Shown: one piece after another, positions 8,142 to 16,535 of the stretch
How positions within the stretch are numbered: position 1 is the stretch's first letter
Layout: every line of letters starts with the position of its first letter
From: Stutzerimonas stutzeri
GTDB lineage: Bacteria > Pseudomonadota > Gammaproteobacteria > Pseudomonadales > Pseudomonadaceae
Length of the DNA: 64,000 nt
NCBI GenBank assembly: GCA_002387205.1
Contig: DGLA01000009.1
Location: forward strand, 62,001-126,000
Direction of reading: 5' to 3'
Made by a program: the position numbers and the translations under genes
The notes under the pieces: generated by a model
The model's database searches: none
Seen by the model: only the letters and a program-made list of their open reading frames with translations
What the model was told of the DNA's origin: nothing

Positions 8142-8173
8142 CCGGGGTTCTCCCCCGACGGGGAGGGCTCCGG
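8142..8173. repeat. Nested leader hairpin
   Basis: CCGG 8142-8145 pairs with CCGG 8170-8173, and CTCCCC 8150-8155 pairs with GGGGAG 8160-8165. It is located 22 nt before the next start codon, the same place as hairpins before several neighbouring genes. Confidence 0.5.
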
Positions 8174-8195
8174 CCATTTCTTCAAGGAGACCTTC

Positions 8196-8561
8196 ATGGG
8201 CTGGACCTTCGTACGTCAGACGCGCGATCAGTTGATCCGCGAGCTGCTCGCTCCGCAGGCGTCCGAACGCGCTTGCTGCGAAGTCATCGACCACACACTG
8301 GACGGCGACGTTCTGTGGACCGTGGTTCGCGTCACCGCCAGGCAGGCGGGCGTCATGGGCCTCGCGGCCGGTGAGTCCGTCTACTACATCGGCTGCCATC
8401 TGCTGGAAAGCGCGGGCTTTGAGTGGGGCTACAAGTCCCTCGATGAGTCCGTGCATCCGTACTACTACTCGTGCCCGCTGCGTTATCTCGACATGGCGCC
8501 GGTGCAAAGCCCCGAGTGGCGCGAGCGGGTTCACCGCTTCCACGCGGGGCGCGCTGTCTAG
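8196..8561 (+). CDS. Small ICE protein, 121 aa (DUF6927-like)
   Basis: This 121-aa soluble protein starts MGWTFVRQTRDQLIRELL behind AAGGAGA. The start MGW and the later run SVYYIGCHLLES recall the DUF6927 group; I give this from memory at moderate confidence. The middle holds a cysteine pair (RACCEVIDHTL) and a strand-rich core. The ending (SPEWRERVHRFHAGRAV) is basic. It is a single-gene unit in the maintenance module; function unknown. Confidence 0.75.
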   Translation: MGWTFVRQTRDQLIRELLAPQASERACCEVIDHTLDGDVLWTVVRVTARQAGVMGLAAGESVYYIGCHLLESAGFEWGYKSLDESVHPYYYSCPLRYLDMAPVQSPEWRERVHRFHAGRAV

Positions 8562-8645
8562 CGGCACGCATCTTCCTTCACCCAACCGGGGCGAGCATGG
8601 CCCCGCGGGCTGTGGTTGCTCCTTCATTTCCAAGAGGACATCACC

Positions 8646-9296
8646 ATGCCTGCACCTTCTTCCGCGAAACCGCTGTACCGCATCGACGAATGCCCCGACC
8701 TCATGGCCGACGGTTGCGTCGGTGACGAGCAGGGCAATCTCGTCTTTCTCTCGATCTGGGCGCGCGACACCGCCGTTCAGGAGTTCCTCGCCCGCCTGAC
8801 CCTCGGCCGGGATGAACAGGGACTGGATCAGTTCCACGTCATCACCGAGCAGGGCGCATCCATCCCGGTCTTCGTCGGCAACGTCGAGAACCTGGAAAAG
8901 CGCATCACCCGCGCCTATCGGCGAACGCTGTTCGGTTCGCTGACGAATGTGTGGCTGTTCGATCGTCGCTGCGTGAAGCCAGACAAGGCCAACGCCAGCG
9001 CGCTGGCGCTTCTGCCCAGGGATTCCGCTCGCCGGCTCGACCGGCTGTGGACGCTGGTGCAGGACACCTGCCCGCTGCCACTGCTCGACCACTGGCGCGG
9101 CACCGTGCTGGAGCTGTTGCAGACACGGCGGATGCTGACCGGTCTTCCCTTGGCCCTCGGGCCGCTGGAAGGCCATCGGCTGGCCCTCGATGTCCCGGCG
9201 CTGACGAAGGCGTTGGGCGACCTGATCCGCAACGGCACCCTCGGCGCCACGCAGTACGAACTGGCCGCGAGCGCACCGCTTCGGCGTGTGGCGTGA
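8646..9296 (+). CDS. ICE conserved hypothetical protein, 216 aa
   Basis: This 216-aa soluble protein has the ATG at 8646 behind AGAGGAC. The N-terminal half is mixed strand and helix (GNLVFLSIWARDTAVQEFL), and the C-terminal half is helical with LLDHWRGTVLELLQTRRML. No catalytic signature or membrane segment is visible. It sits 65 nt before a DNA methyltransferase gene and is probably co-transcribed with it. A family function is not known to me. Confidence 0.78.
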   Translation: MPAPSSAKPLYRIDECPDLMADGCVGDEQGNLVFLSIWARDTAVQEFLARLTLGRDEQGLDQFHVITEQGASIPVFVGNVENLEKRITRAYRRTLFGSLTNVWLFDRRCVKPDKANASALALLPRDSARRLDRLWTLVQDTCPLPLLDHWRGTVLELLQTRRMLTGLPLALGPLEGHRLALDVPALTKALGDLIRNGTLGATQYELAASAPLRRVA

Positions 9297-9361
9297 GCCA
9301 TCCCCACGGGCATGCGCGCCGCGCGTGCCCGCCTTCCCTCATCCATCACCAGGAGAAATCC

Positions 9362-10471
9362 ATGGCACTCATGTTTCCGCGCCTGGCGCGCAATTTCATT
9401 CGTAACGGCTACTTTCCCACCGACGAGCCGACGCTGGAGCGGGCCTTGTCCGCACTGGCGCCGTCTCCCGGCTCCATGTCCATCCTCGATCCCTGCGCCG
9501 GCGAAGGCGTGGCGATTGCCGAAGCCGCCCACGCCCTCGGGCGCGAGCAGGTCCAGGCCTTCGCCGTCGAGTACGACGCCGAACGTGCCCGCCACGCGCG
9601 GCAACTGGTCGATCGCTGCATCCACGGTGACCTGATGGACACGCTGATCTCGCGCCAGTCCTTCGGGCTGCTGTGGCTGAACCCGCCGTATGGCGACCTG
9701 AGCAAGGACGTGAACGGCAACATCGGCTATCAGGGCCAGGGCCGTGCGCGGCTGGAAAAGCTGTTCTATCAGCGCGCGCTGCCGCTGCTGCAGTACGGCG
9801 GCGTGCTGATCTTCATCGTGCCGTCCTACGTGCTCGACGCCGAGCTGGTCGGATGGCTGACGCGCCACTTCGCCGACCTGCGCATCTACCGTGCGGTGGA
9901 AACGCAGTTCAAGCAGGTGGTGATCTTCGGTCGCAGGATTCGTCAGCGCGACCAGGCATCGGAATCGGCCAAAGCCGTGCGCGGTCTGCTGCTGCAGATC
10001 GGACAGGGTGACGCCGAAGCCGAGGAGCTGCCGCTCGAATGGCCGTTCCTGCCGTACACCGTCCCTGCCAGCCCGGCCGAGCCGGAGCACTTCTATCGCG
10101 TGACGATGGAGCCCGAGCAGTTCGCCGATGAAGTCGGCCGGCTGCAAGGACTCTGGCCGGCGCTCGATACGCATCTGGGCGCCGCGCAGCAGTCGCTGCG
10201 TCCGCCCGCGCGGGCCTTGTCGCACTGGCATCTCGCCCTGGCCTTGGCCGCAGGCGCGATTTCCGGCGTAGTGACGTCCAAGAGCGGGCGCGTGCTCGTC
10301 GTCAAAGGTGATACCCACAAGGAGAAGACCCTCCAGACGGAATACACCGAACGCGACGACGGCTCCGTGGCCGAGACGCGCATCCTCACCGACAAGTTCG
10401 TGCCGGTCATTCGTGCATGGGACTTGACGCTGGGCTCGCCCACGTGGGGCGAAGTGCTGACTATCCGCTGA
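9362..10471 (+). CDS. SAM-dependent DNA methyltransferase-like protein (DUF6094-type)
   Basis: This 369-aa class I SAM-dependent methyltransferase has the SAM-binding motif ILDPCAGEGVA at about residues 41-51 and the catalytic motif NPPY (LLWLNPPYGDLS) at about 104-107, the type used for adenine N6 methylation. A hydrophobic strand GGVLIFIVPSYVL follows. The C-terminal half (about 230-369) is unrelated to the catalytic core and could recognise a target. Proteins of this shape are part of the conserved ICE backbone. No endonuclease partner is adjacent, so an orphan, anti-restriction or replication-marking role is more likely than restriction-modification. Confidence 0.82.
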   Translation: MALMFPRLARNFIRNGYFPTDEPTLERALSALAPSPGSMSILDPCAGEGVAIAEAAHALGREQVQAFAVEYDAERARHARQLVDRCIHGDLMDTLISRQSFGLLWLNPPYGDLSKDVNGNIGYQGQGRARLEKLFYQRALPLLQYGGVLIFIVPSYVLDAELVGWLTRHFADLRIYRAVETQFKQVVIFGRRIRQRDQASESAKAVRGLLLQIGQGDAEAEELPLEWPFLPYTVPASPAEPEHFYRVTMEPEQFADEVGRLQGLWPALDTHLGAAQQSLRPPARALSHWHLALALAAGAISGVVTSKSGRVLVVKGDTHKEKTLQTEYTERDDGSVAETRILTDKFVPVIRAWDLTLGSPTWGEVLTIR

Positions 10472-10514
10472 TCGCTGTTCCCTGACGGTTCACCGTCGCT
10501 TTCATCCACCCACC

Positions 10515-10549
10515 GGGGTCACGTTGCCCCGATGGGGTGCCGTGGCCCC
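10515..10549. repeat. Three-part nested hairpin in leader
   Basis: GGGG 10515-10518 pairs with CCCC 10546-10549, CACG 10520-10523 with CGTG 10541-10544, and CCCC 10527-10530 with GGGG 10534-10537. It lies 23 nt ahead of the next start codon. Confidence 0.55.
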
Positions 10550-10572
10550 TTCTTCCAGAAGGAGATACCACC

Positions 10573-10878
10573 ATGGCACTCGCAGTCCTCAACCTCGCGT
10601 CACAAGCACGCTTTTCACCCGGGCAGGTGGTCATGACCGCCGGCGTCGACGAGCTGGTCCGACAGGGCCGGCTCAACCCCACGCCGTACCTGAGCCGCCA
10701 TCTTCATGGCGAATGGGGCGACCTGAGCGACAGCGATCGGCGACAGAACGACGCCGCGCTGAAGTCTGGCGAGGATCGTCTGTTCTCGTCCTACCAGGTC
10801 ACGCGCGACCTGAACCTCTGGATCATCACCGAATGGGATCGCAGCGTCACCACACTGCTGCTGCCCAGCGAATACTGA
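10573..10878 (+). CDS. Small ICE protein, 101 aa
   Basis: This 101-aa soluble protein has the ATG at 10573 behind AAGGAGAT. The C-terminal part resembles a plasmid-type small protein pattern (DRLFSSYQVTRDLNLWIITEWDRSVTTLLLPSEY). The N-terminal part has GVDELVRQGRLNPTPYLSRHLHGEWGD, with the conserved look of a short helical module. I recall similar short proteins next to the ICE helicase in related elements, without a known role. It is a single-gene unit with its own leader hairpin. Confidence 0.78.
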   Translation: MALAVLNLASQARFSPGQVVMTAGVDELVRQGRLNPTPYLSRHLHGEWGDLSDSDRRQNDAALKSGEDRLFSSYQVTRDLNLWIITEWDRSVTTLLLPSEY

Positions 10879-10920
10879 TCCGCATCCAGCGGCCTCGCGC
10901 CGCTTCTTTCTTCCCACCCA

Positions 10921-10958
10921 GGGGCATGTCACCGCCCCGTGGGGGAGGTGCATGCCCC
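10921..10958. repeat. Nested leader hairpin of the helicase gene
   Basis: GGGGCATG 10921-10928 pairs with CATGCCCC 10951-10958, and inside it CCCC 10935-10938 pairs with GGGG 10941-10944. It ends 19 nt before the helicase start codon. Confidence 0.55.
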
Positions 10959-10977
10959 ATTGCTTTGGAGCATCACC

Positions 10978-13251
10978 ATGTCCCTCGATCTCGAAACCGT
11001 TCCCGAAACCGCTGTGCAGGGCGACCTGCTCGAAGCGGCCGCTTCACCCCTCACGCTCAGCCTGCAGGACTTCGTGTCCGAGTTCGGCGACGAGCTGCTC
11101 GACTCGCTCAACCGCGCCAATCCTCCGGTCTACACCGGCCAGGTGCGGGGGCATCGGCAACTGATCCTCGCCGCGCTCAAGCGCAAGCTGTTCCCCGCGC
11201 AAGCCGATGTGGTCCACGCCGTCACCGAGCTGTTGGTCGATCGCGGCGAACGCGCCGCGATCGTCAATGGCGAGATGGGCTGCGGCAAGACGACCGTCGG
11301 CATCGCCACGGCCGCCGTGCTCAACGCCGAAGGCTACCGCCGCACCCTGGTGCTCTCGCCACCCCACCTGGTCTACAAGTGGCGGCGCGAAATCCAGGAG
11401 ACGGTGGCCGGTGCCAAGGTCTGGGTGCTCAACGGCCCGGACACGCTGGTCAAGCTGCTGAAACTGCGTGAGCAGTTGGGCGTGCCGGCGCAGGGCCAGG
11501 AGTTCTTCGTCCTGGGCCGCGTGCGGATGCGGATGGGGTTCCACTGGAAGCCGGTCTTCGTTCGGCGGCGCACGCCTCACGGCGACGTGGGGGCCTGCCC
11601 GGATTGCGGGCATGTCATCACCGACCTCGACGGCGAGCCGATCAACCCGGTCGAACTCGAAGCCGAGGAGTCCCGCCGCAAGTGCAGCCACTGCCGTGCA
11701 CCGCTGTGGTCGTTGATCCGTCCCAGAGGGCTGTCCGCCAGCGACCAGTCCTCGACGGTGCTCAAGGCACTGAAGCGTATTCCAACCATTGGCGAAGTCA
11801 CCGCGCAGAAGCTGATGCAGAAGTTCGGTGACGCCTTCCTCGCGTCGATGCTCGGGGACAACATCCACGAGTTCATCAACCTGATGGATGGCAACGGCGA
11901 GCTGGTCTTCTCGGACCGGCAAGCCCATCGCATGGAACGTGCGATGGCCAACATGGAGTTCGGCTTCGGCGAGGGCGGCTACCAGCCGTCCGAGTTCATC
12001 AAGAGGCAGCTTCCCCAAGGCACGTTCGACCTGCTCATCGCCGACGAGGCGCACGAGTACAAGAACGGCGGCTCCGCCCAGGGCCAGGCCATGGGGGTGT
12101 TGGCGGCCAAGGCGCGCAAGACGCTATTGCTCACCGGCACACTGATGGGCGGCTACGGCGACGACCTGTTCCACCTGCTGTTCCGCGCCCTGCCGGGGCG
12201 GATGATCGAAGACGGCTACCGGCCGACGAAGAGCGGCAGCATGACGTCGGCCGCGATGGCGTTCATGCGCGATCACGGTGTCTTGAAGGACATCTACTCC
12301 GAGAGCACCGGCACGGCGCACAAGACGGCCAAGGGCACCAAGGTATCGGTGCGCACGGTCAAGGCGCCGGGCTTCGGTCCGAAGGGCGTGCTGCGTTGCG
12401 TCCTGCCGTTCACGGTCTTCCTCAAGTTGAAGGACATCGGTGGCAATGTGCTGCCGCCCTACGACGAGGAGTTCCGCGAAGTCGCGATGGACACGGCGCA
12501 GGCCGCGGCCTACCGCGATCTGGCGGGTCGGCTGACCCAGGAGCTGAAGCAGGCCCTGGCGAAGCGCGACACGACGCTGCTCGGTGTGGTCCTCAACGTG
12601 CTGCTGGCCTGGCCGGACTGCTGCTTCCGGTCGGAAACGGTGGTGCATCCGCGCACGCGCAACACCTTGGCGTTCGTTCCGGCTCAGTTCAACGAGCTGG
12701 AGGTGATGCCCAAGGAACGCGAGCTGATCGAGATCTGCCGGCAGGAGAAGGCAGAAGGTCGCAAGACCCTGGTCTATTCGGTCTACACCGGCACCCGCGA
12801 CACCACGTCGCGTTTGAAGGTGCTGCTGGAGCAGGAAGGCTTCAAGGTGGCGGTGCTGCGCGCAAGCGTGGATGCCTCCCGCCGCGAGGACTGGATCGCC
12901 GAGCAGTTGGACCGTGGCATCGACGTGCTCATCACCAATCCCGAGCTGGTGAAAACCGGCCTGGACTTGCTGGAGTTCCCGACCATCGTGTTCCTCCAGT
13001 CCGGCTACAACGTGTATTCGTTGCAGCAGGCCGCCCGGCGCTCATGGCGCATCGGCCAGAAGCAGCCGGTGCGCGTGATCTACCTGGGCTACGCCAACTC
13101 CTCGCAGATGACCTGCCTGGGGTTGATGGCCAAGAAGATCATGGTGTCGCAGAGCACGTCGGGAGACGTACCCGAGTCGGGCCTGGATGTTCTGAACCAG
13201 GATGGTGATTCCGTCGAGGTCGCCCTGGCCCGACAGCTTGTCACGGTCTGA
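10978..13251 (+). CDS. SNF2/DEAH-type helicase with internal zinc-binding insert
   Basis: This 757-aa superfamily 2 ATPase has Walker A GEMGCGKTT at 98-106, motif Ia VLSPPHLVYKW, a DEAH box LLIADEAHEYKNGG near residue 350, and a C-terminal helicase domain ending with motif VI RSWRIGQKQPV near 685. Between motifs Ia and II there is an insert of about 150 residues with two CxxC pairs (CPDC and CSHC, about 205-240), a likely zinc finger, and a short helix-hairpin-helix-like run (RIPTIGEVTAQKLMQKFGD). The ATG at 10978 follows TTGGAG. It is a conserved ICE gene presumed to act in element replication or DNA processing. Confidence 0.9.
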   Translation: MSLDLETVPETAVQGDLLEAAASPLTLSLQDFVSEFGDELLDSLNRANPPVYTGQVRGHRQLILAALKRKLFPAQADVVHAVTELLVDRGERAAIVNGEMGCGKTTVGIATAAVLNAEGYRRTLVLSPPHLVYKWRREIQETVAGAKVWVLNGPDTLVKLLKLREQLGVPAQGQEFFVLGRVRMRMGFHWKPVFVRRRTPHGDVGACPDCGHVITDLDGEPINPVELEAEESRRKCSHCRAPLWSLIRPRGLSASDQSSTVLKALKRIPTIGEVTAQKLMQKFGDAFLASMLGDNIHEFINLMDGNGELVFSDRQAHRMERAMANMEFGFGEGGYQPSEFIKRQLPQGTFDLLIADEAHEYKNGGSAQGQAMGVLAAKARKTLLLTGTLMGGYGDDLFHLLFRALPGRMIEDGYRPTKSGSMTSAAMAFMRDHGVLKDIYSESTGTAHKTAKGTKVSVRTVKAPGFGPKGVLRCVLPFTVFLKLKDIGGNVLPPYDEEFREVAMDTAQAAAYRDLAGRLTQELKQALAKRDTTLLGVVLNVLLAWPDCCFRSETVVHPRTRNTLAFVPAQFNELEVMPKERELIEICRQEKAEGRKTLVYSVYTGTRDTTSRLKVLLEQEGFKVAVLRASVDASRREDWIAEQLDRGIDVLITNPELVKTGLDLLEFPTIVFLQSGYNVYSLQQAARRSWRIGQKQPVRVIYLGYANSSQMTCLGLMAKKIMVSQSTSGDVPESGLDVLNQDGDSVEVALARQLVTV

Positions 13252-13298
13252 TCCATGTGCCCATGCCGGTGGCCCCTCGGGGTCGCCGGCTTCTTTCC

Positions 13299-13320
13299 AC
13301 GGCCCTTCGGGGCCGTTTTT
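13299..13320 (+). terminator. Rho-independent terminator behind the helicase gene
   Basis: ACGGCCC 13299-13305, a TTCG tetraloop, and GGGCCGT 13310-13316 are followed by a T-run. It closes the maintenance module before transfer block 1. Confidence 0.88.
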
Positions 13321-13449
13321 CTTGGGCGTATGGCAGTCCATGGCGCCGCCCCGCCATGTATTCGGGCGGGCGCCAGTGCGTTTTGTTTGCTGCCCGCAGG
13401 CCAAGCGGCGGCGATGGTGAGCGCTCCGTGTTCCAGGGAAGCGCCCTCC

Positions 13450-14019
13450 ATGCAACCATCCATCCGCGCTGTTCACCGCCTGGCCCTCGTCACTGGCTTG
13501 CTGGCCGGCAGCCTGTTGGCCGCCGGCTGCGCCACGACCGCTGCGCCGTCTGCGCCAGCGGTGCCGGCCGCATCGCCAACCGCCGTCGCGCCGGAGCCGG
13601 GTTTCGTTCCGGTGGCCCGCTACGGCCGCTACACCCTGGTCGAGCTGGTGCCGGAACCTGCGCAGCGTGATCTCTTGCAGCAGGCGGTGGAGGTCTCGAT
13701 TCCGCCCATGCTCGATGCCAGCGTGGGCGATGCCATGCGCCATGTGTTGCTGCGCTCGGGCTACCGGCTCTGCGATGCGGCCGAGGCCGCTACGCTCTAC
13801 GCGCTGCCGCTGCCTGCCGCGCACCTGCGCCTGGGCCCGCTGATGCTGCGCGATGCCTTGCTGACCCTTGCCGGCCCCGCCTGGGAGCTGTCGGTCGATG
13901 ACTTGACCCGCCAGGTCTGCTTCAGCCGGCACGGTGCTCCCACCTTCCTTTCCGCCAACCCGCCCGGCACCGCCACGCCCGTGCCGGACGCCGACCGGCC
14001 CGAGGAGATGCAGCCATGA
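13450..14019 (+). CDS. pilL: ICE protein PilL, PFGI-1 class (TIGR03748), lipoprotein
   Basis: This 189-aa exported protein has a signal peptide with a lipobox ending LAAGC (Cys27), so it is probably an outer-membrane lipoprotein. After an A/P-rich linker comes the PilL N-terminal domain (FVPVARYGRYTLVELVPEPAQRDLLQQ), found in ICE mating systems and related to secretin-associated pilus proteins. It is the first gene of transfer block 1. The ATG at 13450 follows a GGGAAG Shine-Dalgarno sequence, and the stop overlaps the next start by 4 nt, which implies translational coupling. Confidence 0.88.
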   Translation: MQPSIRAVHRLALVTGLLAGSLLAAGCATTAAPSAPAVPAASPTAVAPEPGFVPVARYGRYTLVELVPEPAQRDLLQQAVEVSIPPMLDASVGDAMRHVLLRSGYRLCDAAEAATLYALPLPAAHLRLGPLMLRDALLTLAGPAWELSVDDLTRQVCFSRHGAPTFLSANPPGTATPVPDADRPEEMQP

Positions 14020-14663
14020 CCTTTCCCCAGGCGCCATCCGAGCGCAATTCCCGCACGCGCTGGCTCAAGATCGCCGCGGCCTTCTGGCTGCTGCTCATCA
14101 GTGCCGTGGCACTCATCAACAGCGTCGGCCTGTCTCGGCTCGCCGAACAGACCCAGAGCAGCGCACAGGATGCGCAGGTCAAGGCGCTGGGCCTGCGCGT
14201 GGCCGATCTCGAACACCAGGCCAATGCGGACAAGCGCCGGCCGGTGCCGATCAGCCAGGCCGAATTCGCCAACGCGCGGCAGGCGCTGGACGAACGGATG
14301 ACGCGCCTCGAAGAGGCCGATGAGGCGAGGGCCTTGGCCGTCGACCTGCAGACGCTGCTGGCGCGCGTGAACGCAATCGAAACCCGCCTGGAGAAAACCC
14401 GGCAGGTGGCATCCGCCGCTCGCCCGCGCACTCCGGTTGCGACGAAGCCCAAGGTGCCGGAGCCGCCGTTCCGGGTGCTCGGCGTGGAGCTGCGGGGAGG
14501 CGAGCGCTTTCTGTCGATCACCTCCACCGCCGCGGCCTCGCTCGCGGGCGCCCGGCTGCTGCGCGAGGGCGATGCCGAGGGCGGCTGGCAACTGCAGTCC
14601 ATCGAGGCGCAGGCGGGCGTGTTCCAGGTGAACGGCCAGACGCAGCGCGTTGCGGTGCCGTAG
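14016..14663 (+). CDS. Inner-membrane coiled-coil protein of the ICE transfer block
   Basis: This 215-aa protein overlaps pilL by ATGA. One transmembrane helix lies at about residues 17-36 (IAAAFWLLLISAVALINSVGL). A long helical, probably coiled-coil segment follows (about 45-130), then a compact beta-rich end (FRVLGVELRGGERFLSI). This shape resembles pilus-assembly PilO/PilP-like inner-membrane proteins and fits a partner for PilL. I do not know a specific family name. Confidence 0.75.
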   Translation: MTFPQAPSERNSRTRWLKIAAAFWLLLISAVALINSVGLSRLAEQTQSSAQDAQVKALGLRVADLEHQANADKRRPVPISQAEFANARQALDERMTRLEEADEARALAVDLQTLLARVNAIETRLEKTRQVASAARPRTPVATKPKVPEPPFRVLGVELRGGERFLSITSTAAASLAGARLLREGDAEGGWQLQSIEAQAGVFQVNGQTQRVAVP

Positions 14664-14672
14664 GAGGTCGCC

Positions 14673-15392
14673 ATGAACCTGCGGCCGTTGCTCGCTGCCG
14701 TCGTCCTGTTCGCCACTTTCGGCGCATCCGCCCAACCGGCCCCGGTGACGAACTCGCGCATGGTGCCCGCTCAAGTGCAGCCGGGCGCTGATGCCGCGCT
14801 CGACGAGAGGCAGGCGCGGGAGTGGGGGCTTCGCTCCGAGGAGTGGGCGCGTTACCGGCAACTGATGCAGGGGCCGCTCGGGGTCTATTCGCCCCAGCTC
14901 GATCCGCTCACGGCGCTGGGCATCGAGGCCCGCAGCGACGAGGAGCGCAGGCGCTACGCGGAGTTGCAGGTGCAGGCCGAGGCCCAGCGCGTCGGCAAGA
15001 CGCTGGCCTACCAGCGCGCCTACGACGCGGCGTGGCAGCGCCTGTTTCCCGGCCAGCCGCGCGTGAGCCTGCCCGGCGCCAAGGCGCAGGGTGCCGGCAA
15101 CACCGGCTCCGGGCGCCTGGCGGTCTTCGTCAAGGCCGACTGCGCACCGTGCGCGCAGCGCGTGCAGCAGTTGCAGGCGGCCGGCACGGCCTTCGATCTC
15201 TACATGGTCGGCAGCCGTCAGGACGACGCGCGCATCCGGCAGTGGGCCACCCAGGCGGGCATCGACCCGGCCAGGGTGCGCGCCCGCACCATCACGCTCA
15301 ACCACGATGCGGGACGCTGGCTGTCGCTCGGCCTGCCCGGCGATCTGCCGGCCGTGGTGCGCGAGGTGAACGGCCAATGGCAGCGGCAATAG
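14673..15392 (+). CDS. TIGR03759 family ICE protein
   Basis: This 239-aa exported protein has a signal peptide of about 20 residues ending ASAQP. The helical middle (ARQWGL-type RQAREWGLRSEEWARYRQL) is the signature of TIGR03759. The C-terminal part is thioredoxin-like, with CAPC near residue 155 (FVKADCAPCAQRVQQL), and so may act in disulphide handling of transfer proteins. The 3' end overlaps the following transglycosylase gene by 16 nt. Confidence 0.9.
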   Translation: MNLRPLLAAVVLFATFGASAQPAPVTNSRMVPAQVQPGADAALDERQAREWGLRSEEWARYRQLMQGPLGVYSPQLDPLTALGIEARSDEERRRYAELQVQAEAQRVGKTLAYQRAYDAAWQRLFPGQPRVSLPGAKAQGAGNTGSGRLAVFVKADCAPCAQRVQQLQAAGTAFDLYMVGSRQDDARIRQWATQAGIDPARVRARTITLNHDAGRWLSLGLPGDLPAVVREVNGQWQRQ

Positions 15393-15997
15393 GTGCTCCG
15401 GGCCGGGAGCACCGGCCGTCCCGCGTCGCCATCCGCTGCACCAGCGCCGCGCTGCTGCTCACCACCGTCGGCTGGGCGCTGGCCGCCCTGGCGCGGGAAG
15501 TGCAGCCGCCGGCCTATCAACTGGCGGCGCATCGTGCAGACGTGCCGGCGGCCGTGCTGTACGCGGTGGCCTTGCAGGAGAGCGGCGCCATGCTGCGCGG
15601 GCGCCTGATCCCCTGGCCGTGGACGCTCAACGTCGCCGGCTCGCCACAGCGCTACGCCACCCGCGTCGAGGCCTGCGCGGGGCTGCACCGTGCGCTCGCC
15701 CACACGCCGGCCAATCGCATCGACGCCGGCCTCGGCCAGGTCAATCTCGGCTACCACACGCATCGCTACACGCAGCCCTGCGAGCTGCTGGACCCGTACC
15801 GCAACCTCGCCATCGCTGCGGAAATCCTGCGCGAACAGCACACGCCGGGCGAGGACTGGCTGCTTGCCATCGGCCGCTACCACCGGCCCGCCGGCGGGGC
15901 ACCCGCGGCGCGATACCGGCGCAGTGTGCATCGGCACCTGACCCGCGTACTCGACCCCGGCGTTCCCGTTCCAACTCTCCAGGCCACCACGCCATGA
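15377..15997 (+). CDS. Lytic transglycosylase, SLT domain
   Basis: This 206-aa exported protein has an N-terminal hydrophobic helix (about 21-38). The SLT-type lysozyme fold shows the catalytic glutamate in YAVALQESGAM (E68) and the later motif GLGQVNLGYH. It cuts peptidoglycan glycan strands to open a path for the mating apparatus. It starts inside the end of the TIGR03759 gene (ATG 15377), and its stop overlaps the next gene by 4 nt, so it is translationally coupled on both sides. Confidence 0.88.
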   Translation: MAAAIGAPGREHRPSRVAIRCTSAALLLTTVGWALAALAREVQPPAYQLAAHRADVPAAVLYAVALQESGAMLRGRLIPWPWTLNVAGSPQRYATRVEACAGLHRALAHTPANRIDAGLGQVNLGYHTHRYTQPCELLDPYRNLAIAAEILREQHTPGEDWLLAIGRYHRPAGGAPAARYRRSVHRHLTRVLDPGVPVPTLQATTP

Positions 15998-16527
15998 ACC
16001 ACACCGTCCTCATCGCCGCCATCGGGCTGCTGTCCACGACCACCATCTTCGCCCAGACCGTCTCCGGGCCGCTGATCGTCGTCGAAGACCGCGGCGGCGA
16101 CTCCGCGCTGCCGTACTACCAGTCGCTGAATCCTCAGCCGGATCAGGCCACGCCGCCGGCCCCGATGCCGACCCCTCGCGCGGGCAACACGGCCGACGCC
16201 GAAGCCGCCATGCTGCCGGTGCGCTCGACGCAACTGTCGCCGGGCGAGGTGCAGCGCCGCGTCATCCGGGCGCCGGGCCTGACGGCGCTGTTCCTGATCG
16301 GCGACGACGAGCGTTCGCGCGCCTGGCTGCGGCAGCGGCAGGCGGCGCTGCGAGAGCTGCAGGCCGTGGGCCTGGTGGTCAACGTGGAGTCGATGGCTGC
16401 GCTGACGGCGCTGCGCAGGCTGGCGCCCGGCCTGATCCTGTCGCCGGCCTCCGGCGATGACCTGGCCCAGCGCCTGGGCCTGCGCCACTACCCGGTGCTC
16501 ATCACGGCCACCGGTGTCGAGCAGTAG
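15994..16527 (+). CDS. TIGR03765 family ICE protein
   Basis: This 177-aa periplasmic protein has a signal peptide of about 20 residues (ending TIFAQT). A proline-rich linker leads to a C-terminal alpha/beta domain (TALFLIGDDERSRAWLRQRQ, LGLRHYPVLIT) reminiscent of a thioredoxin-like fold without the CxxC pair. The family TIGR03765 occurs only in ICE transfer regions and lies just before traD, as here. The exact role is unknown. Confidence 0.88.
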   Translation: MNHTVLIAAIGLLSTTTIFAQTVSGPLIVVEDRGGDSALPYYQSLNPQPDQATPPAPMPTPRAGNTADAEAAMLPVRSTQLSPGEVQRRVIRAPGLTALFLIGDDERSRAWLRQRQAALRELQAVGLVVNVESMAALTALRRLAPGLILSPASGDDLAQRLGLRHYPVLITATGVEQ

Positions 16528-16535
16528 GTGCGCAA

